This document shows, piece by piece, positions 11,990 to 24,256 of a stretch of 64,000 nucleotides of DNA. The stretch is from Combretum micranthum (lineage: Eukaryota > Streptophyta > Magnoliopsida > Myrtales > Combretaceae), in the NCBI GenBank assembly GCA_024138025.1, contig JAMXBD010000208.1, positions 620,001-684,000 on the forward strand. The letters run 5' to 3'. The notes below the pieces were generated by a model. The model was given only the letters and a program-made list of their open reading frames with translations, was not told the origin of the DNA and did no database searches. Every line of letters starts with the position of its first letter. The stretch's first letter is position 1. Made by a program: the position numbers and the translations under genes.

Positions 11990-13100
11990 ATTTTACATGT
12001 AAGCCGGCCTTTTGCCTATTCAAAGAATTTTCTCAGATTGTTGGTTTCTAAGTCCTATGGATGAGCTCTTGACTAACATTTCAAGTTTATAGGCTCCATT
12101 CCCTAAGGCTTGCTTTACCCTTATAGGGTCTTCTAGTTGGGAGCGAGTTTCTCATGGGCTTCTTCTGATCCCATAGCTTCTAAGTTTTGGTAACGAAGTC
12201 TTTGGGAGACAAACCTTATGTTTGACCTTCTTATCATAATATCGTGTTGTTCTCTGTTGATATGCAGTGATTCTCTTGCTCACTGTGTCTTGAGTTTCCT
12301 TAATGGTGTCGACTTCGGCTCAGAGACCGACCTCATTGACCAACTCATCATAGAATGCTACTCGGATTTGTGCAGCTCTAATTTGATAGGTAGAACAGCC
12401 TCAGAGCTAAAGGCGAGGTGAAAGGGGATTTCGTCAATAGGGGTACATTGGGTGGTGTGGTATCCCCATAAGATACTGAGCAATTTATCTGCCCACTTTC
12501 CACTTTATCGGTCTACTCGGGCCTTGAGGCTTACATGATGGTTTTGTTCATAGCCTTAACCTAGCCGTTGGCACGTGGATGCGCGATGGAAGTGTAATGG
12601 GGCATAATGCCATATTTTGCACAGAAGTATTTAATATTTTTGGAACTAAACTGTCTTCCTTGTCCATGAGTATAGAGTGTGGGACTCCAAATTTGACAAT
12701 GATGTTGATATAGATGAAGCGTTGGACATTCGTGTTTGTAACTTTTGCCATTGCTTCGGCTTCTACCAATTTTGTAGAGTAATTGCATCTGACTATTATG
12801 AATTTCCTTTACCTTGTTAATGGGGAAAAGGTTCGAATATGTCCAATCCCCACATGGAAAATGGCCACAGGCTGGTGATGCAGTGCAGGTCGGTGCTTGG
12901 TGTGTAGGTGATGAGGGCGATCTTTTGGCATTGTTCACATCATTATGTGAATTCTTTTGCATCATTCTTCATAGTCGGCTAAAAGTAGTAAGCTCACAAC
13001 TCAAGTGTACAGTGGCTAAGCTTTAACGTGATTGCTACATTCGTCGATAGCTCTTCAAGAACCCATCATCCATCTGTGGTTGTAAGCATCGAAGGAAGGG
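11990..13100 (-). pseudogene. Ty3/gypsy integrase relic
   Basis: Minus-strand frames carry, in order, a Cys-x2-Cys zinc-binding remnant (CEQCQK, about 12950), the WPFSMWGLDI / PFPINK segment that starts the integrase core (about 12820-12870), YFTKW-VEAEAMAKVTN (about 12725-12770), KFGVPHSILMD (about 12665-12700) and FCAKYGIMPHY-HPRANG (about 12560-12620). Chromodomain-proximal 'WEGPYKV'-like remnants follow near 12100. Frameshifts separate the blocks (for example near 12650) and stops occur, so it cannot make integrase. Gag, protease and reverse transcriptase of this element were not found in the window. Confidence 0.75.
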
Positions 13101-13109
13101 GAAGTGAAA

Positions 13110-16016
13110 CCCCTTTTATATCCAATCCCACTAATAAGGTATAGTTGGTGCTCTGCACATTAACTTTTTGGCTTCTACTTTTTTCGAAGGGAGAGTGCTG
13201 TCTTTGAGGTTGTTTTCTATTAGTGTCATCTAGCTCGGGGGTAAGGCTTCGCGCTGCTGATCCAATATCTCATGTGTTGCGCCGCTGTAACTTTTTGGAT
13301 AGGAACTCAATTTATATTCTTTCTTTAATTTTCCCATGTCGAGGAATATCATGGATGCTAGTTTCGAAAGCTATCGGCTTCAACGTTGTCAGTCCTCGAT
13401 ATTTTGATTATGTCCCATGAGGATAAATCCCATTGATTCACTGGACGCTGTTATTTCAGAGCCACTACCTCAATCAATGGAAAAACTAACAATAAATGAC
13501 TGTTGGAGACCAGGCTTTGCTTGGAATGAAGTAACGATAGGCTTCTTATATCTTTATTGGTTATCTTTAACTATTGGCCCCATTTGTTTAATTCCAATGG
13601 AAGCTACACTTTAGCTGATGATGATGTTTATCGGATTGTACATGACCGCTTGTTATGGATTTTCCATGGCTCTTCTCGTGTTGCACCCATAAAAGTCTCT
13701 ATGGTGCATCAGCCTCTCTCAAAAAGACCGAGATCGGATAATTTATGTTAATGGTTTCTATCACGAGTCAAGCTTATCATGCCAAATCTCTGAAAATTCA
13801 ATACATGGACTTAACATCCCTAGCCTTGTTTAACCAGTATAAAAGATTAAATAGTGGTCATCACTAGCTAAAATCCACAAATCATTTTAACCCAATATGA
13901 TATATATATATATATATATATATATTAATTAAAGGCCAATTTTTCAAGACAAACACTTTCTAGAAAATAATTTCTTTTATTTTCTTTTGTTTGTCACAGA
14001 AAAGACACTTTAAGTAGGAAACATTTTTCCTTATAAGAGAAAATAATTTCCACTAAAGAGAAAATCTTATTCTTTAAAGAAAAATGACTTACTTTTTCAA
14101 AATGAAAGTATTTTTCGAATAAGACTTTGCAAGTATTCCAACTTTAAGTTCATATTTATTTGATTTTTATCATAATTAATAAATAAATTATATTTTAAAC
14201 TTGAAAATAATTAATGGAGAAAAGAAAAATATGATACTCGTTAAAAAATTACAAAAATCAATTGATGGTTTGTAAATAAATGTTATAAATAATTTATATT
14301 CTATACTTTTAATTTAAGTAAAATTATTTGATAATATACTTGTATAGTAATTTGCTAATAATAAATTATTTACATATGATGATGATGTGTTAAATAATAT
14401 TGGTAAGCCAAACTCTAGAAAATTCTTTCGACATGCTTCTATAAAAGCAACCAAACATGTGAAGCATATGATTTTTAGGAGAACACTTTTACGTAAAACA
14501 CTTTTCTAAATACAAGAAATTTTCCTTGAAACAAATAGAGCCGAAGATTCACTTTGAAGAGTAAATGTTAGTTGGGTAGAGTGATACCTATTTACAGGGG
14601 AAAGGAAGTGATATCTATTTGCACTTTCATATTCCATTTGTAGCTCAATGCATAAATACCGATAATATATATGAATTCCACTTCTTTCTACAAAAAAACA
14701 TATAATAAAAATTACAAGTAGAAGTAAGTGAATATGATTCCATCTATCTATTTTCCCACAATAAAATAAAATTTGTTAACCGGTGGATCTCATGCAATTT
14801 TTAGCACATAATAAAAAAGAAATTTCACTTTCTAATGTATTTATCTTCTCTTATAAATAATTAGTGTTTTAGGAAAAATAAATATTTCTTTACTCCCTTG
14901 ACTTAGTAAGTTCTTCTTTATAAAAATTTAGAATGCTTAACTCACTTTAACTAATGCATCATTACTTGGAAGAAATTTTTTTAGAGCAATATCATAAGGC
15001 TTGAAGTATTATTTATTATGGAAATTTTGATTGTTATGGCTTGTTTGAATTGTTAGATTTTTGTCGTTTCTATATTTGTATTGGATTAACATTTACAACT
15101 TGTCTGTATCATATCGGTATTAGGTTAGTATCTTTCTGTTTAATCAATTTATAAGTAAAATTATAGTTTTTCATCGATATTAGTTTCTTAACAAACATTA
15201 GTTTGAAAATGATACCAAAATGATACTAAAATAATCTAGAAATGATGAATCAAATAGAGCCTAATCGATTATTAATTGTGTTGTGGTATCACTTGTTAAG
15301 AATAGGGGTCTGTTTGGCTAGCTTTTTCTAGTATATACATATATTTTTTTTTCAAATTTTTTTCGAATAAATTGTTTATGAAGAAATAGATACAGATAAA
15401 AAATGTTAGTAATTCTCATGAAAAGATTAAATAGATCAGTATAGATAAAATATAAATACAAATAAGACACATTTATACATATCGTTTTCATACAAATAGA
15501 TATAGATGAAAAACAGACCATCCAAACAGACCTGATATGATATATATATATATATATATCGATTATGCACTGAACAAAAAGCTTCTACAGTTTTTTTCCC
15601 CCGCTAATAAATGTCTATAAACTATGGAATATACACTAATAGATTCGTTTATATTTGCCATTTTATAATGGATTTGGTTGTCGATAATCTTACACCAAGT
15701 CCTAACATCTTGTGCATATGATGCTGATTACATAAATCCATCAAAATAAAAGTGGTTTTGGATACTAAATTACTTGAGATATGTAATTAAGGATCCCAAG
15801 CAAAGTATTGTTTCTTTTATATTTGACACAAGAAAGGCATATTAAAACATGACTTTGGTGCTTAGCAATCCTGGCCCAGTACGTGCTTAAGGTGCACATC
15901 TATATATATATATATATATATATGTATACAACACAATATCATAGATATTAGTAGATTCCTCTTCTTATCTCTTCCCAATTGAGTTTTCTTTGTATTGTCG
16001 AAAAAAAAAAAAAGGA
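13110..16016. other. Non-coding interval with MITE relics and AT microsatellites
   Basis: No gene supported. It contains (TA)n at 13899-13925, a GAAAAT/ATTTTC-rich MITE-like relic at about 13940-14540 ending in a GAAACAAATAGAGCC terminus, a MITE at 15308-15531, and (TA)n at 15535-15559 and 15901-15923. Confidence 0.6.
15308..15531. mobile_element. GTCTGTTTGG-family MITE, copy 1
   Basis: The termini GTCTGTTTGG (15308-15317) and CCAAACAGAC (15522-15531) are perfect inverted repeats around 200 bp of AT-rich non-coding sequence. Related copies lie at 25641-25780, 34563-34745, 44950-45150, 45599-45834 and 52673-52851. This is the cleanest copy. A target duplication is not obvious. Confidence 0.7.
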
Positions 16017-16701
16017 ATGATTGAATTTGCAGCTGGGTCACTTTTACAGGCTTTGTTGTAGTTGTGAAAGAACAAATGAAATATGTGTGGTCTTATACAA
16101 CCTATGTTTAGGATCTTAGAGACGAGCTAGAAAATTTGAAGAATGCAAGAGTCAGGCGACATGAAGAAGTTGATAGAGCTAAACACAATACTGAAGAAAT
16201 TTATGCTGAGGTGACCGAGTGGTTGGAACAAGTGAAGAACATCATTGAACAGGCAAGAGAAATCATGGAAAAACATGAGAATTCCAAACAAGGTTGTTTT
16301 CGTGGAATCAATGCAAATCCCTCTTCTCGGTTCCTCATTGCTAGGCAAGCAGAGGACAAGAAGCTAAAGATTGTCAAGCTTAAACAAATGAACAACTTCC
16401 ATGGCGTGTCACAACCACATGTACCAACTGGGATGGTGACAAGCAACTATAAGGGCCGCGAGTACTGGATAGCTCCATCAAGAGCTTCTCTTCTGGATAA
16501 TATTAGGAAAGCTTTGATGGATGACAAAATCAGGGTTGTTGGTGTTTGGGGTTCTTCTGGTGTGGGCAAGTCAGTGTTTTTGAAGCAACTTGAGAAACAA
16601 GTTCAAGAAAGGAAGCTTAACTATGATTTTGATGCTCTCACCATGGCGGTCGTGTTAAGATCTCCAGACTGGGAAAAAATCCAGGATGGTCTAGGATACA
16701 G
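16017..16701 (+). pseudogene. NLR exon 1: coiled coil and P-loop
   Basis: The start context reads IEFAAGSLLQAL, as in CNL N-termini that begin near EFAAG. A one-base shift near 16055 and the TAG at 16109-16111 break it. The open part from 16136 has a charged helical segment typical of this CNL clade (ELENLKNARVRRHEEVDRA, then TEWLEQVKNI), then the intact P-loop GVWGSSGVGKS at 16541-16573. The exon ends in a consensus donor after 16701 (CAG/GTAATT) in phase 2. Confidence 0.85.
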
Positions 16702-18815
16702 GTAATTTATGGTATTATACTAGTGAAGATATTGTGAATATATCTATAAATTTTATATTTCATATTTTTCAAAGGAAACATAATTCGTCAATTATCATTT
16801 TTTAGGTTAGTATCGGGTTTGGCACCTGAATTTTCTCTAAATATATAATTAAAATAGTTCATTTAACACATCATCAAGGTTTTCATATTCAGTAATACTA
16901 CCTCAGTTTGCTAAGTTGGAACTATAGCAAACAAGGAAGTGAGCATGTCAAGTAGCCAATATAAAACCTACAAAATTAGATAATTAAGAAGAAAAATTAA
17001 CACACATTAAAGTTGAGTTAAGTTGATTTGCATACTTAATTGACTAAGTAGATAATGCATGTATTAATCCACCTGCGATAATTTTGTAGTTTTCATGGCT
17101 ACTTAATTAGTATCTCTTTCTCATCCATTGAAAATATGCAAACAACGTTAACTATATATTAGCTGTTCATTGGTTGATTAATTTTATAGCAGACAAAGGA
17201 CTTAAAGGTTTTGTGAAATATTAGTCAATGAATGTATTTGTGGATGACTAATTAGTGACAAGATAAATTTATGGAAAATAATTTATGTATTATCAATGTT
17301 GTGGCTTTATAAAGTATTTTATTGATGATTCATACTTTTGGCTTTGTAGACCATTTTCTTAAGATTAATTAAAATAATCTCACATGTGTTTTTGCTTATT
17401 TGTAAACACATTACCCGTGTTAATTTTTTTAACAAATAGGATACTAAGTTTTATACAAAAATGTCAATACTATTAAATGATATTTGAGAAATACATATTA
17501 GTGTCTTATTGGTATAACAAATTTGATTTAATAAAAAATATTATTAAATAAGATAAAATAAGTAAAATATTAAAATTAATTATTTTAAAACAAAAATATA
17601 TAAAATTGATTTTTAAGACCGATAAGAGATCAACAATGGTCTTTATAAAATTATTAAATAATATTAACACTTTTAAAAGAAACTTAGGTTATCTATTTAT
17701 GAAAAAAATTAATACAAATCATGTATCTACAAATAGGCCAAAACACAAGTAGGGTTTTGTAATAGACCTTTTTTTTTTATAATATATACGTCCATGTTCT
17801 TTTTGCAGTAATGCTATCACTTATGTTTATGTTAATCTTTATTTGTAATCTCCTTCAATAAATAAATTGTTTAATATATATGAGTAGTAAATATCAATTA
17901 TTTTCATATAATTCTTTTCAAGTTTTAAATATTTAAACATTTGCATAAATGTAAAAGATTGGAACAAATTTTTATTTTTTTAATTAAAAAATTGTGCAAG
18001 ATTTTTCGTAGATTGCACAATCAATATATACAATCCATGTTCTTTTTGCAGTAGAGTTGTCAATTGTGTTCATAGTAATATTTATTTACAATTACATTCA
18101 AAATGATAAGAAATTTGATGCAATCTGTAATTCAAATTAAACTAAACTATAATTTAATAGTTTGATTAATGATAAAAGAAAACCGAATCATAAATTATAG
18201 TTTGATTTGATTTTTAGTAAAAATCGAACCAAATTGATCCTTACCTATCCTACAAGTAATGTGTAAATATGATAGGATAAAATTTTAGTACATATAAAGT
18301 GTTTTTTTAGTAGGCAGATTACACTAGAAACTACCATCACATTTGAGAGTAAGTTCATTTGATAGCCTAACATTTCAAGTGGTTTAGAAGAGATCAAAAT
18401 TTGAAAAAGTGGGTTTATCGAGGTCCTATTTACACGTGTCTATGATAGAAATATTTAATTAAAACTTAGAAGACCTATTACGTTAGGACACGTGTCAATA
18501 AAACCTTAATTGATCTATTTCTGGAAATGTTAGATTTTCTTTAAACTATTCAAAATGTTTGAATTTCAAATAAACATAACCCAAATGTTAAGACCTTCTT
18601 CTAGTGTTGCAGTATTTTTATGCATGTATACGTAAACGTGGAGACATGTGAACTGTAATATCTAATAAACCTTTTTTTCATAATGCTCCATTCAGATTCA
18701 TCTGATATGAAATGAAAATTTTATCATATACATATATAAGCTCAATGGAATTATTAATTTCATATAAAGCTTTGTCGTGAGGACCGTTTGATGTGCAATT
18801 ATGCTTGTCTACCAG
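16702..18815 (+). other. NLR intron within NB-ARC
   Basis: It begins GTAATT at 16702 and ends ACCAG at 18811-18815. Joining 16701 to 18816 gives YRLGLKID, the family's KLGLKL-type segment, in frame. The 2.1-kb AT-rich interior holds a foldback MITE (17386-17763). No other coding signal was seen. Confidence 0.7.
17386..17763. mobile_element. Long-TIR foldback MITE, copy 1
   Basis: A left arm of about 100 bp (from TTTGTAAACACATTACCCG) is repeated in inverted orientation at about 17665-17763 (ending CCAAAACACAAGTAGGG). Both arms contain AATTTTTTT-ACAAATAG and TTTTATACAAAA/TTTTAAAAG blocks. It has the same arms as the copy at 22092-22466. No coding capacity. Confidence 0.65.
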
Positions 18816-20753
18816 GCTAGGCTTAAAGATAGATAAGGAGAATAGCGTGGCTCAAAAAGTGGTTTGCCTCCGAGATAGGTTAAGCCTAAAGGGTAAAATC
18901 CTGATAATATCGGATGACGTTAGGGAAAAGGTAGATTTGGAGGATTTGGGGATTCCCTTTGATGAGAATCATCCACAAATTAAGTTACTATTAACCTTAA
19001 GAGGTGAACGAATACTAAAGAGTAAGATGGATTCTGAACACAATTTCCATTTGGAACCCTTGAGATCAACTAAAATAGTAGGCTTATTCAAGAAAATCTT
19101 AGGTGATCGAGCTTCGGAAGAAGCTGCATTGATTGATCAGTTGGCCAACGAATGTGTAGGTTCGCCAATTATAATTTCTCTTTTGGCTTCTTCTTTGAAA
19201 TCCCTTCCTTCATCAACATGGGTTAAAGCCTTGAGTAAACTGAGGGTAACAGATTAGGAATTGAAAACATTATAGACGAATCAATGAAGTTTAGTAACGA
19301 TCTTATAGAAAGTGAGGAGGCAAAATCATTGTTGTTGTTGTGCGGTCACATTGGGGATCAGATCATTTCAATAGATTATCTAATGATAATAAGAATGGGT
19401 TTAGGGCTTCTGAAAGGTGTTTATACAATGCAGCAAGCCGGAGAAAAGGTGAAATTGTTGCTTGATAATCTCAAGGCCTCTTGCTTATTGGAGCATTGTG
19501 GTAAAGGTTTGGTTAAGATACATGACTTGATGGTCGATACTGCTCTCCCTATCGCCTCAAGAACTTGCACTTCGTTTCTAATTAGGAATACTGAAATGTT
19601 GAAAGCCTGCTCTTAGGATGATCTTAAAAGGTGCAAAGCCATATCTACATGCTTTCCGGATGATATTGTGCATAAACTTCTTAAGGGACTAATATGTCCA
19701 GAATTGGATATATTACTGGTATTTGCACATTCTAATGATGCTAATCTCGGAATTCCCGATGCATTTTTCAAAAATACAAGGAAACTTAAAATCTTGCATC
19801 TTTCTCGTACATTTTCATACTTTCTACCTTCATCTATTCAATTCTTCAGTGAGCTTCATAGCTTGTTTCTTGATGGTGTAACAACTAAGGATATAAGGAT
19901 AATTGGAAAGGTGAAGACATTACAAGTTCTCACCATTAGTGGACTTGAAGTTGAATACCAAGGGAGATTGGAGAATTGAAAAATCTAAGGCTCTTTGATT
20001 TGGGAGGTTGTTATAATTTGGGATTAATCGAACCTAATGTATTGGGAAATTTGATAAATATGGAAGCATTGCACTTACCCGCAAATTTTGACATATGAGC
20101 CTTATTGAGTTGGATAATATGTCACGCTTAAGCACTCTCGACACATGTGTTCCAAATGCTGCCGCACTCACCAGCAACATGCCATTCCAACAATTAGTCC
20201 GATATAAAATATGCATTGGGAACCTGTGGTAAAAGGTGGAGTTTAGTGAAGGAAGAATTTTAATGCTTGAGCTAGAATCTTGCAGTAGTAAGCTGACTGT
20301 GAAAGATATGGTGCAAATAACTTTCAAAAAGACTCAAGTCTTATGTCTGTATGGTTGGAATGGATTTGAAGAAAGCTTTATTGAGTTATCAAAGGATGGT
20401 TTTCCTAAGATGAAGCATATCCATGTTGAAAATTCTCCTTCGATCGAATACATCATTCATTCCGAGCAGCAAAATGCAGTTCCAGTCTTGAAGTCTTTGT
20501 TTCTTTGATGTTTAATCAACTTACAAAAGACATGCCAAGGTGATCTTCCCCCTTAGTCTCTCAATGGTTTGAAAGTAATAAAGACATAGTCTTGTAATAA
20601 GTTGAGGAATCTCTTCTCTTCTTCTTTGGTAAAAGACCTTCCAAATTTTGAGGAAATTGAGGTGAGTGATTGTGAGATGATACAGGAGATCATTACATAT
20701 ACCGAAATGGAAAACACTGATGTCAAGGAAGTAATTGCTGCTAACAAATATTG
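18816..20753 (+). pseudogene. NLR exon 2: NB-ARC remainder and LRRs
   Basis: The open segment to 19257 has kinase-2 KILIISDDV (18895-18921), RNBS-B KLLLTLRG (near 18983) and CVGSPIII, in place of the usual CGGLPIAI. A shift near 19250 moves to the frame of 19284-19616, which has NDLIESEEAKSLLLLCG, LLDNLKASCLLEH and IHDLMVD. The same frame continues after the stop at 19616 into LRRs. Further LRR-like blocks are EIGELKNLRLFDLGG (shifted frame, about 19960), LDNMSRLSTLDT (about 20110) and KLRNLFSSSLVKDLP with EEIEVSDCEMIQEI (about 20600-20690). The breaks listed for the gene make it non-functional. Confidence 0.85.
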
Positions 20754-21699
20754 AGTTGTTGGAACTTGGAACTAAAATGTTTTGAGTAAGTTGAAACTGG
20801 CTTTTTTTGTGACATCTCAAGCTTTTGCTCTAAAGGAAATAGGGAAAATTTACTGCATCGATGCACACGATGACACGATTAGCATACGCATTTGCTCCAA
20901 AATTTTTGCAGTAGATTTATTTCTTGAAACTTTTTTCTTGTATTCTTCAAGTTTGAATACCACTTCTAGTGCATTGCATGATTTCACGGACAAAAGACTC
21001 CAAGCTATGATCGGGGGACTTTTAGACTGAAGTGGTAGCCAATTGTATACTGAAGTTACCATATTGGCTTAAACGTTCATAACAAAGTTTATGTTACAGT
21101 GATTTAAGATAAGTTATTTTTAAAGAATATTTTTAGCATAATATCATATTGGTACCTCAATTTAGAATAATTTTCACTTGACTTCTTATATTTTAAATTG
21201 TAAATATTAGTATCCAATTCAACTTTTGGAAATCATTTGCATTATCTATATTTACTCTGCGGTGAGCTATTTATCTAATTGGATGTTTTGATCAATTATG
21301 GACAATCATTTGTCCTAAGTGATTGTTTTGATGAAGATATTTCAGTTAAAGTATATGATTTTTGCCAACTATAGACCATTGCTTGTGTTAATTCTATCAA
21401 TATCATTTTTACTATTTCTATTATATCTTAAATAAAATATTTAATTGAAATAATCATTTGTGGTGTATAGTAATTCATGATTGGTAAAAATGAAAAGGTC
21501 AATTGTTAAGATTGTTTTAGATCAAGAAAACATGCACTCATGTAGCATGGCTAGCCTTAAAATGTCCAATTGAGTACTTAAAATAATGATATCAAAGTTT
21601 AAATATTTAATTGAATGATTCATCAAAGTTCAAGTATCACATATAACATTATTTGAATTTTATTACAAATTAAAGTGACTTTAGGAACCTTGAGTGATT

Positions 21700-21752
21700 C
21701 TATCTATCTATCTATTAGTTGCTGCTGCTATTGCTGCTGCTGCTGCTGCTGA

Positions 21753-21792
<40 letters not shown>

Positions 21793-21801
21793 ATTGTTGT
21801 T
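21700..21801. repeat. (CTAT)n(GCT)n(GTT)n compound microsatellite
   Basis: Short CTAT repeats are followed by GCT triplets and then a long run of GTT triplets with a few interruptions. Confidence 0.9.
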
Positions 21802-22091
21802 ATGTAAATATCCTCCTTTTGAACTTCACATCCCTTTAAACATTTTCAATGTATAAAATATAAATTTTAATTTTTTTTTTTTACTTATCTACATCTTGCC
21901 ATGACCATATTCGATCATTTTATTATCATGGTGAACACTTTTATGGTATTATATGTTAAAGAGTTCATCATATGTATTTAGTTATGTAAAAAAGTTGCAA
22001 TTGTTTTTTAAGTAATGAAAAAGATATAAATAATAAAAAATTTTGCATATGAAAAGATATGGATTATAAACCTTTTAGTGAAAAAATGGGT

Positions 22092-22466
22092 TAATTGCAA
22101 AAACAAGACTTGCGTTTCGGTCAATTTGCAAACACATGACCTATAATATTTTTTTGACAAATAGGTGACTCGAATTTTGTACAAAAGTGTTAATATAATT
22201 AATTACTATTAGGGAGATATGCGGTAGAGTCTTATTGGTATACAAAAATAATTTAATAAAAAATTAAATAAATAAAATATTTTTTTAAAAATTTGAAAAT
22301 TGAGAAAAAATGTAAAATTAATTATTATGATAAAAAGAATATTGACATGTGTTATTATTAAATAATATTGATACCTTTGTATAAAACTATAGTTACTTAT
22401 TTGTCAAAAAAATTAACACAGATCATGTTGTAAATTGATCAAAACACATGTCATGTTTTTATAATT
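22092..22466. mobile_element. Long-TIR foldback MITE, copy 2
   Basis: The left arm (from about 22092, with GGTCAATTTGCAAACACATG and TTTTTTTGACAAATAG) recurs inverted at about 22365-22466 (TTTGTCAAAAAAATTAACAC, then TTGATCAAAACACATG). The element is about 375 bp with arms of about 100 bp and has no open frame. Family members lie at 17386-17763 and in part at 22795-22900. Confidence 0.7.
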
Positions 22467-22794
22467 AAAAAAAAAACTTTTAGAATTAATGTGGTGGTGG
22501 CTTTTAGGTGTAACTAAGATATGATAAATTATAAGTTCTAAAAAAAAAAGATATGATAAATTAATACGGAAGAGGTACAATAACAAAAATTTTGAAAATA
22601 TTATATTATAATATAATCAATAATAGATGATAATAATAAATTATATGAAAAAGGTATGAAATGCAACAATAAGAAAAGGTAATATAAAAATGTACAACAG
22701 AAAAAGGTAACAACAGAAAAGTACAAAAAGGGAAAAATGAAAAGATAATATTTTATAAGTTGTAATAAAACGAAAAAATAATGATTAATTATAA

Positions 22795-22925
22795 AAATAT
22801 GATCTGTGTTTTGATCAATTTGCAAACACATTATCTGTGTTTTGATCAATTTGCAAACATATGACCTGTGTTATCTTTTTTGATAATTAGATGATTTGAG
22901 TTTTATTTAAAAGGTAATAACAAAG
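22795..22925. repeat. Partial foldback-MITE arm with 31-bp tandem duplication
   Basis: The arm motif GTGTTTTGATCAATTTGCAA occurs twice, 31 bp apart (from 22802 and 22833), followed by the ACCTGTGTTATC and TTTTTTGATAATTAG arm continuation. Only one arm is present. Confidence 0.7.
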
Positions 22926-23446
22926 ATGTTTAAAATGGAAAAGCTTCCAATGTTATTTATCATAATAGAATTGTAATTTCAAATTGAAGTTATTAATTTA
23001 TCTCAAATTTGTAAATATATATTAATTGTAAAATGTAACTTTTCTTTTCCATAATTTCCTTTTGGATGTTATAAATGTCAATATGATCATAAAAATCATT
23101 TAGTTTGTTCTAATTTTCTCCTAAATAAAATTTATAGGCGCGCATTGCAGTGTGTGTATAAAAAATAAATAAAACGGTAAAATGAAAGCTCCGATTAAGT
23201 AGGATGACGAAATAATATTAATACACAGGAAAGCTTTTGACCTTAAACTATAGAAGTGTTTACCATAAAAGTAGGATGATGAAAAATTTCTGCAGCAATG
23301 ATTAGAAGAATTAAAACAAGTTACATTATAAAATTCATAACCATATAAATTTGGTCTGAAACTTCAGTCTATTATTCCCTAGGGGGGAAAAAGAAAAACT
23401 CATTGGATATACATGCTATATATATATATACATACACACACAAGTG

Positions 23447-23535
23447 AGCTAATGGTCTTGTTACTCAGTGGCATCATCTTTAGTTTCTTAAATAAGATGT
23501 ATTAGATTCAAGTCCTCCCTTTTCATTGTGTACAC
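23447..23535 (+). mobile_element. SINE-like segment, copy 1
   Basis: TACTCAGTGGCATC (about 23462-23475) resembles a pol III A box, and GATTCAAGTCC (23505-23515) a B box, spaced as in tRNA-derived SINEs. A similar ordered arrangement occurs at 51412-51490. There is no clear A-tail or target duplication. Confidence 0.4.
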
Positions 23536-23746
23536 ACACAAATGAGTAGTCGGTAAGTATGAATTAAGTTTGAAATGTGGCAATCTTATAAAATATGGAT
23601 GGTAGTTTTCCTTTCATTTATTATTTTTTTGAAAAAATAGGTTGAAAGCCCATCTTAATGCTTTTACTGTTTCTTTTATTTGATTTCTTATATGAAATTA
23701 TTAAAGGAAAAGGAAGAAATTGTGAGTGATGTTTTAAATGCTGCAG

Positions 23747-24256
23747 ATAGAATTTCCAAAATTGGGTTTAATATATAATGGTGATGACAATATGCAAAAG
23801 CTGACAGAGTTATGGCATATCAGTAAGGAAGGTACTCAATGTACATCAGAAGCATTTTGCCAACTCAAATCACTAGATTTTACAAATTGTGATACGCTCT
23901 TGACAATCTTTCCATCTAAGATGAAAAAAGCATTACACAACCTGGTGACACTAACCGTCAATAACTGTGAATCACTAGAAAGTGTTTTTGAATCCACAAC
24001 CACATGCTTAAGTAACAGGATAGAGTTTGATAACTCCGATGATGTTGATGTGGTTCCGACAACTTTTGCTTTGAGACTGCTAGATCTAGGAAACCTTCCT
24101 CGGATGAAGCATGTTCGGAATGTTGGGATCCCAGATGGTTCTATCTATCCTTTGAAAAGCTTTATCTCGTTCATGTTTCTGGATGTCATAGCCTTAGACA
24201 TCTCTTCCCAGCTTCAGTTGCCAGATTCTTACATCAAACGTATCAACTTCGGATAA
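23747..24256 (+). pseudogene. NLR 3' LRR exon
   Basis: A CTGCAG acceptor at 23741-23746 opens a 170-codon frame. It holds CNL-type C-terminal LRR motifs: FCQLKSLDFTNCDTLLTIFP, HNLVTLTVNNCESLESVFE and LRLLDLGNLPRMKHV. These repeat types match the rest of the gene upstream. The last 35 residues lose the LRR pattern before the stop at 24254-24256, so the original C-terminus may be missing. Confidence 0.8.

Larger units (their letters stand above)
20754..23746. other. Non-coding interval inside the NLR pseudogene
   Basis: Intron or inserted sequence between LRR parts. It includes the microsatellite at 21700-21801, foldback MITE copy 2 (22092-22466), a partial third copy (22795-22900) and a SINE-like segment (23447-23535). 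The 82-residue frame at 20782-21030 shows no recognised motif. Confidence 0.6.
16017..24256 (+). pseudogene. CC-NBS-LRR disease-resistance gene (At4g27190/RPS2-like), broken
   Basis: Working homologues are intracellular receptors that detect pathogen effectors. Order: coiled coil from ATG 16017, P-loop at 16541-16573, a 2.1-kb intron, kinase-2 at 18895-18921, a GLPL-equivalent near 19153, an MHD-equivalent (IHD) at 19518-19526, LRRs at about 19740-20750, a 3-kb non-coding stretch, then a further LRR exon at 23747-24256. Lesions include a frameshift near 16055, a stop at 16109-16111, a frameshift near 19250, a stop at 19614-19616, frameshifts near 19960 and 20097, stops at 20228-20230 and about 20506, and more beyond. 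Joining the exons across the intron keeps frame, so the ancestor was a spliced gene. Confidence 0.85.
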
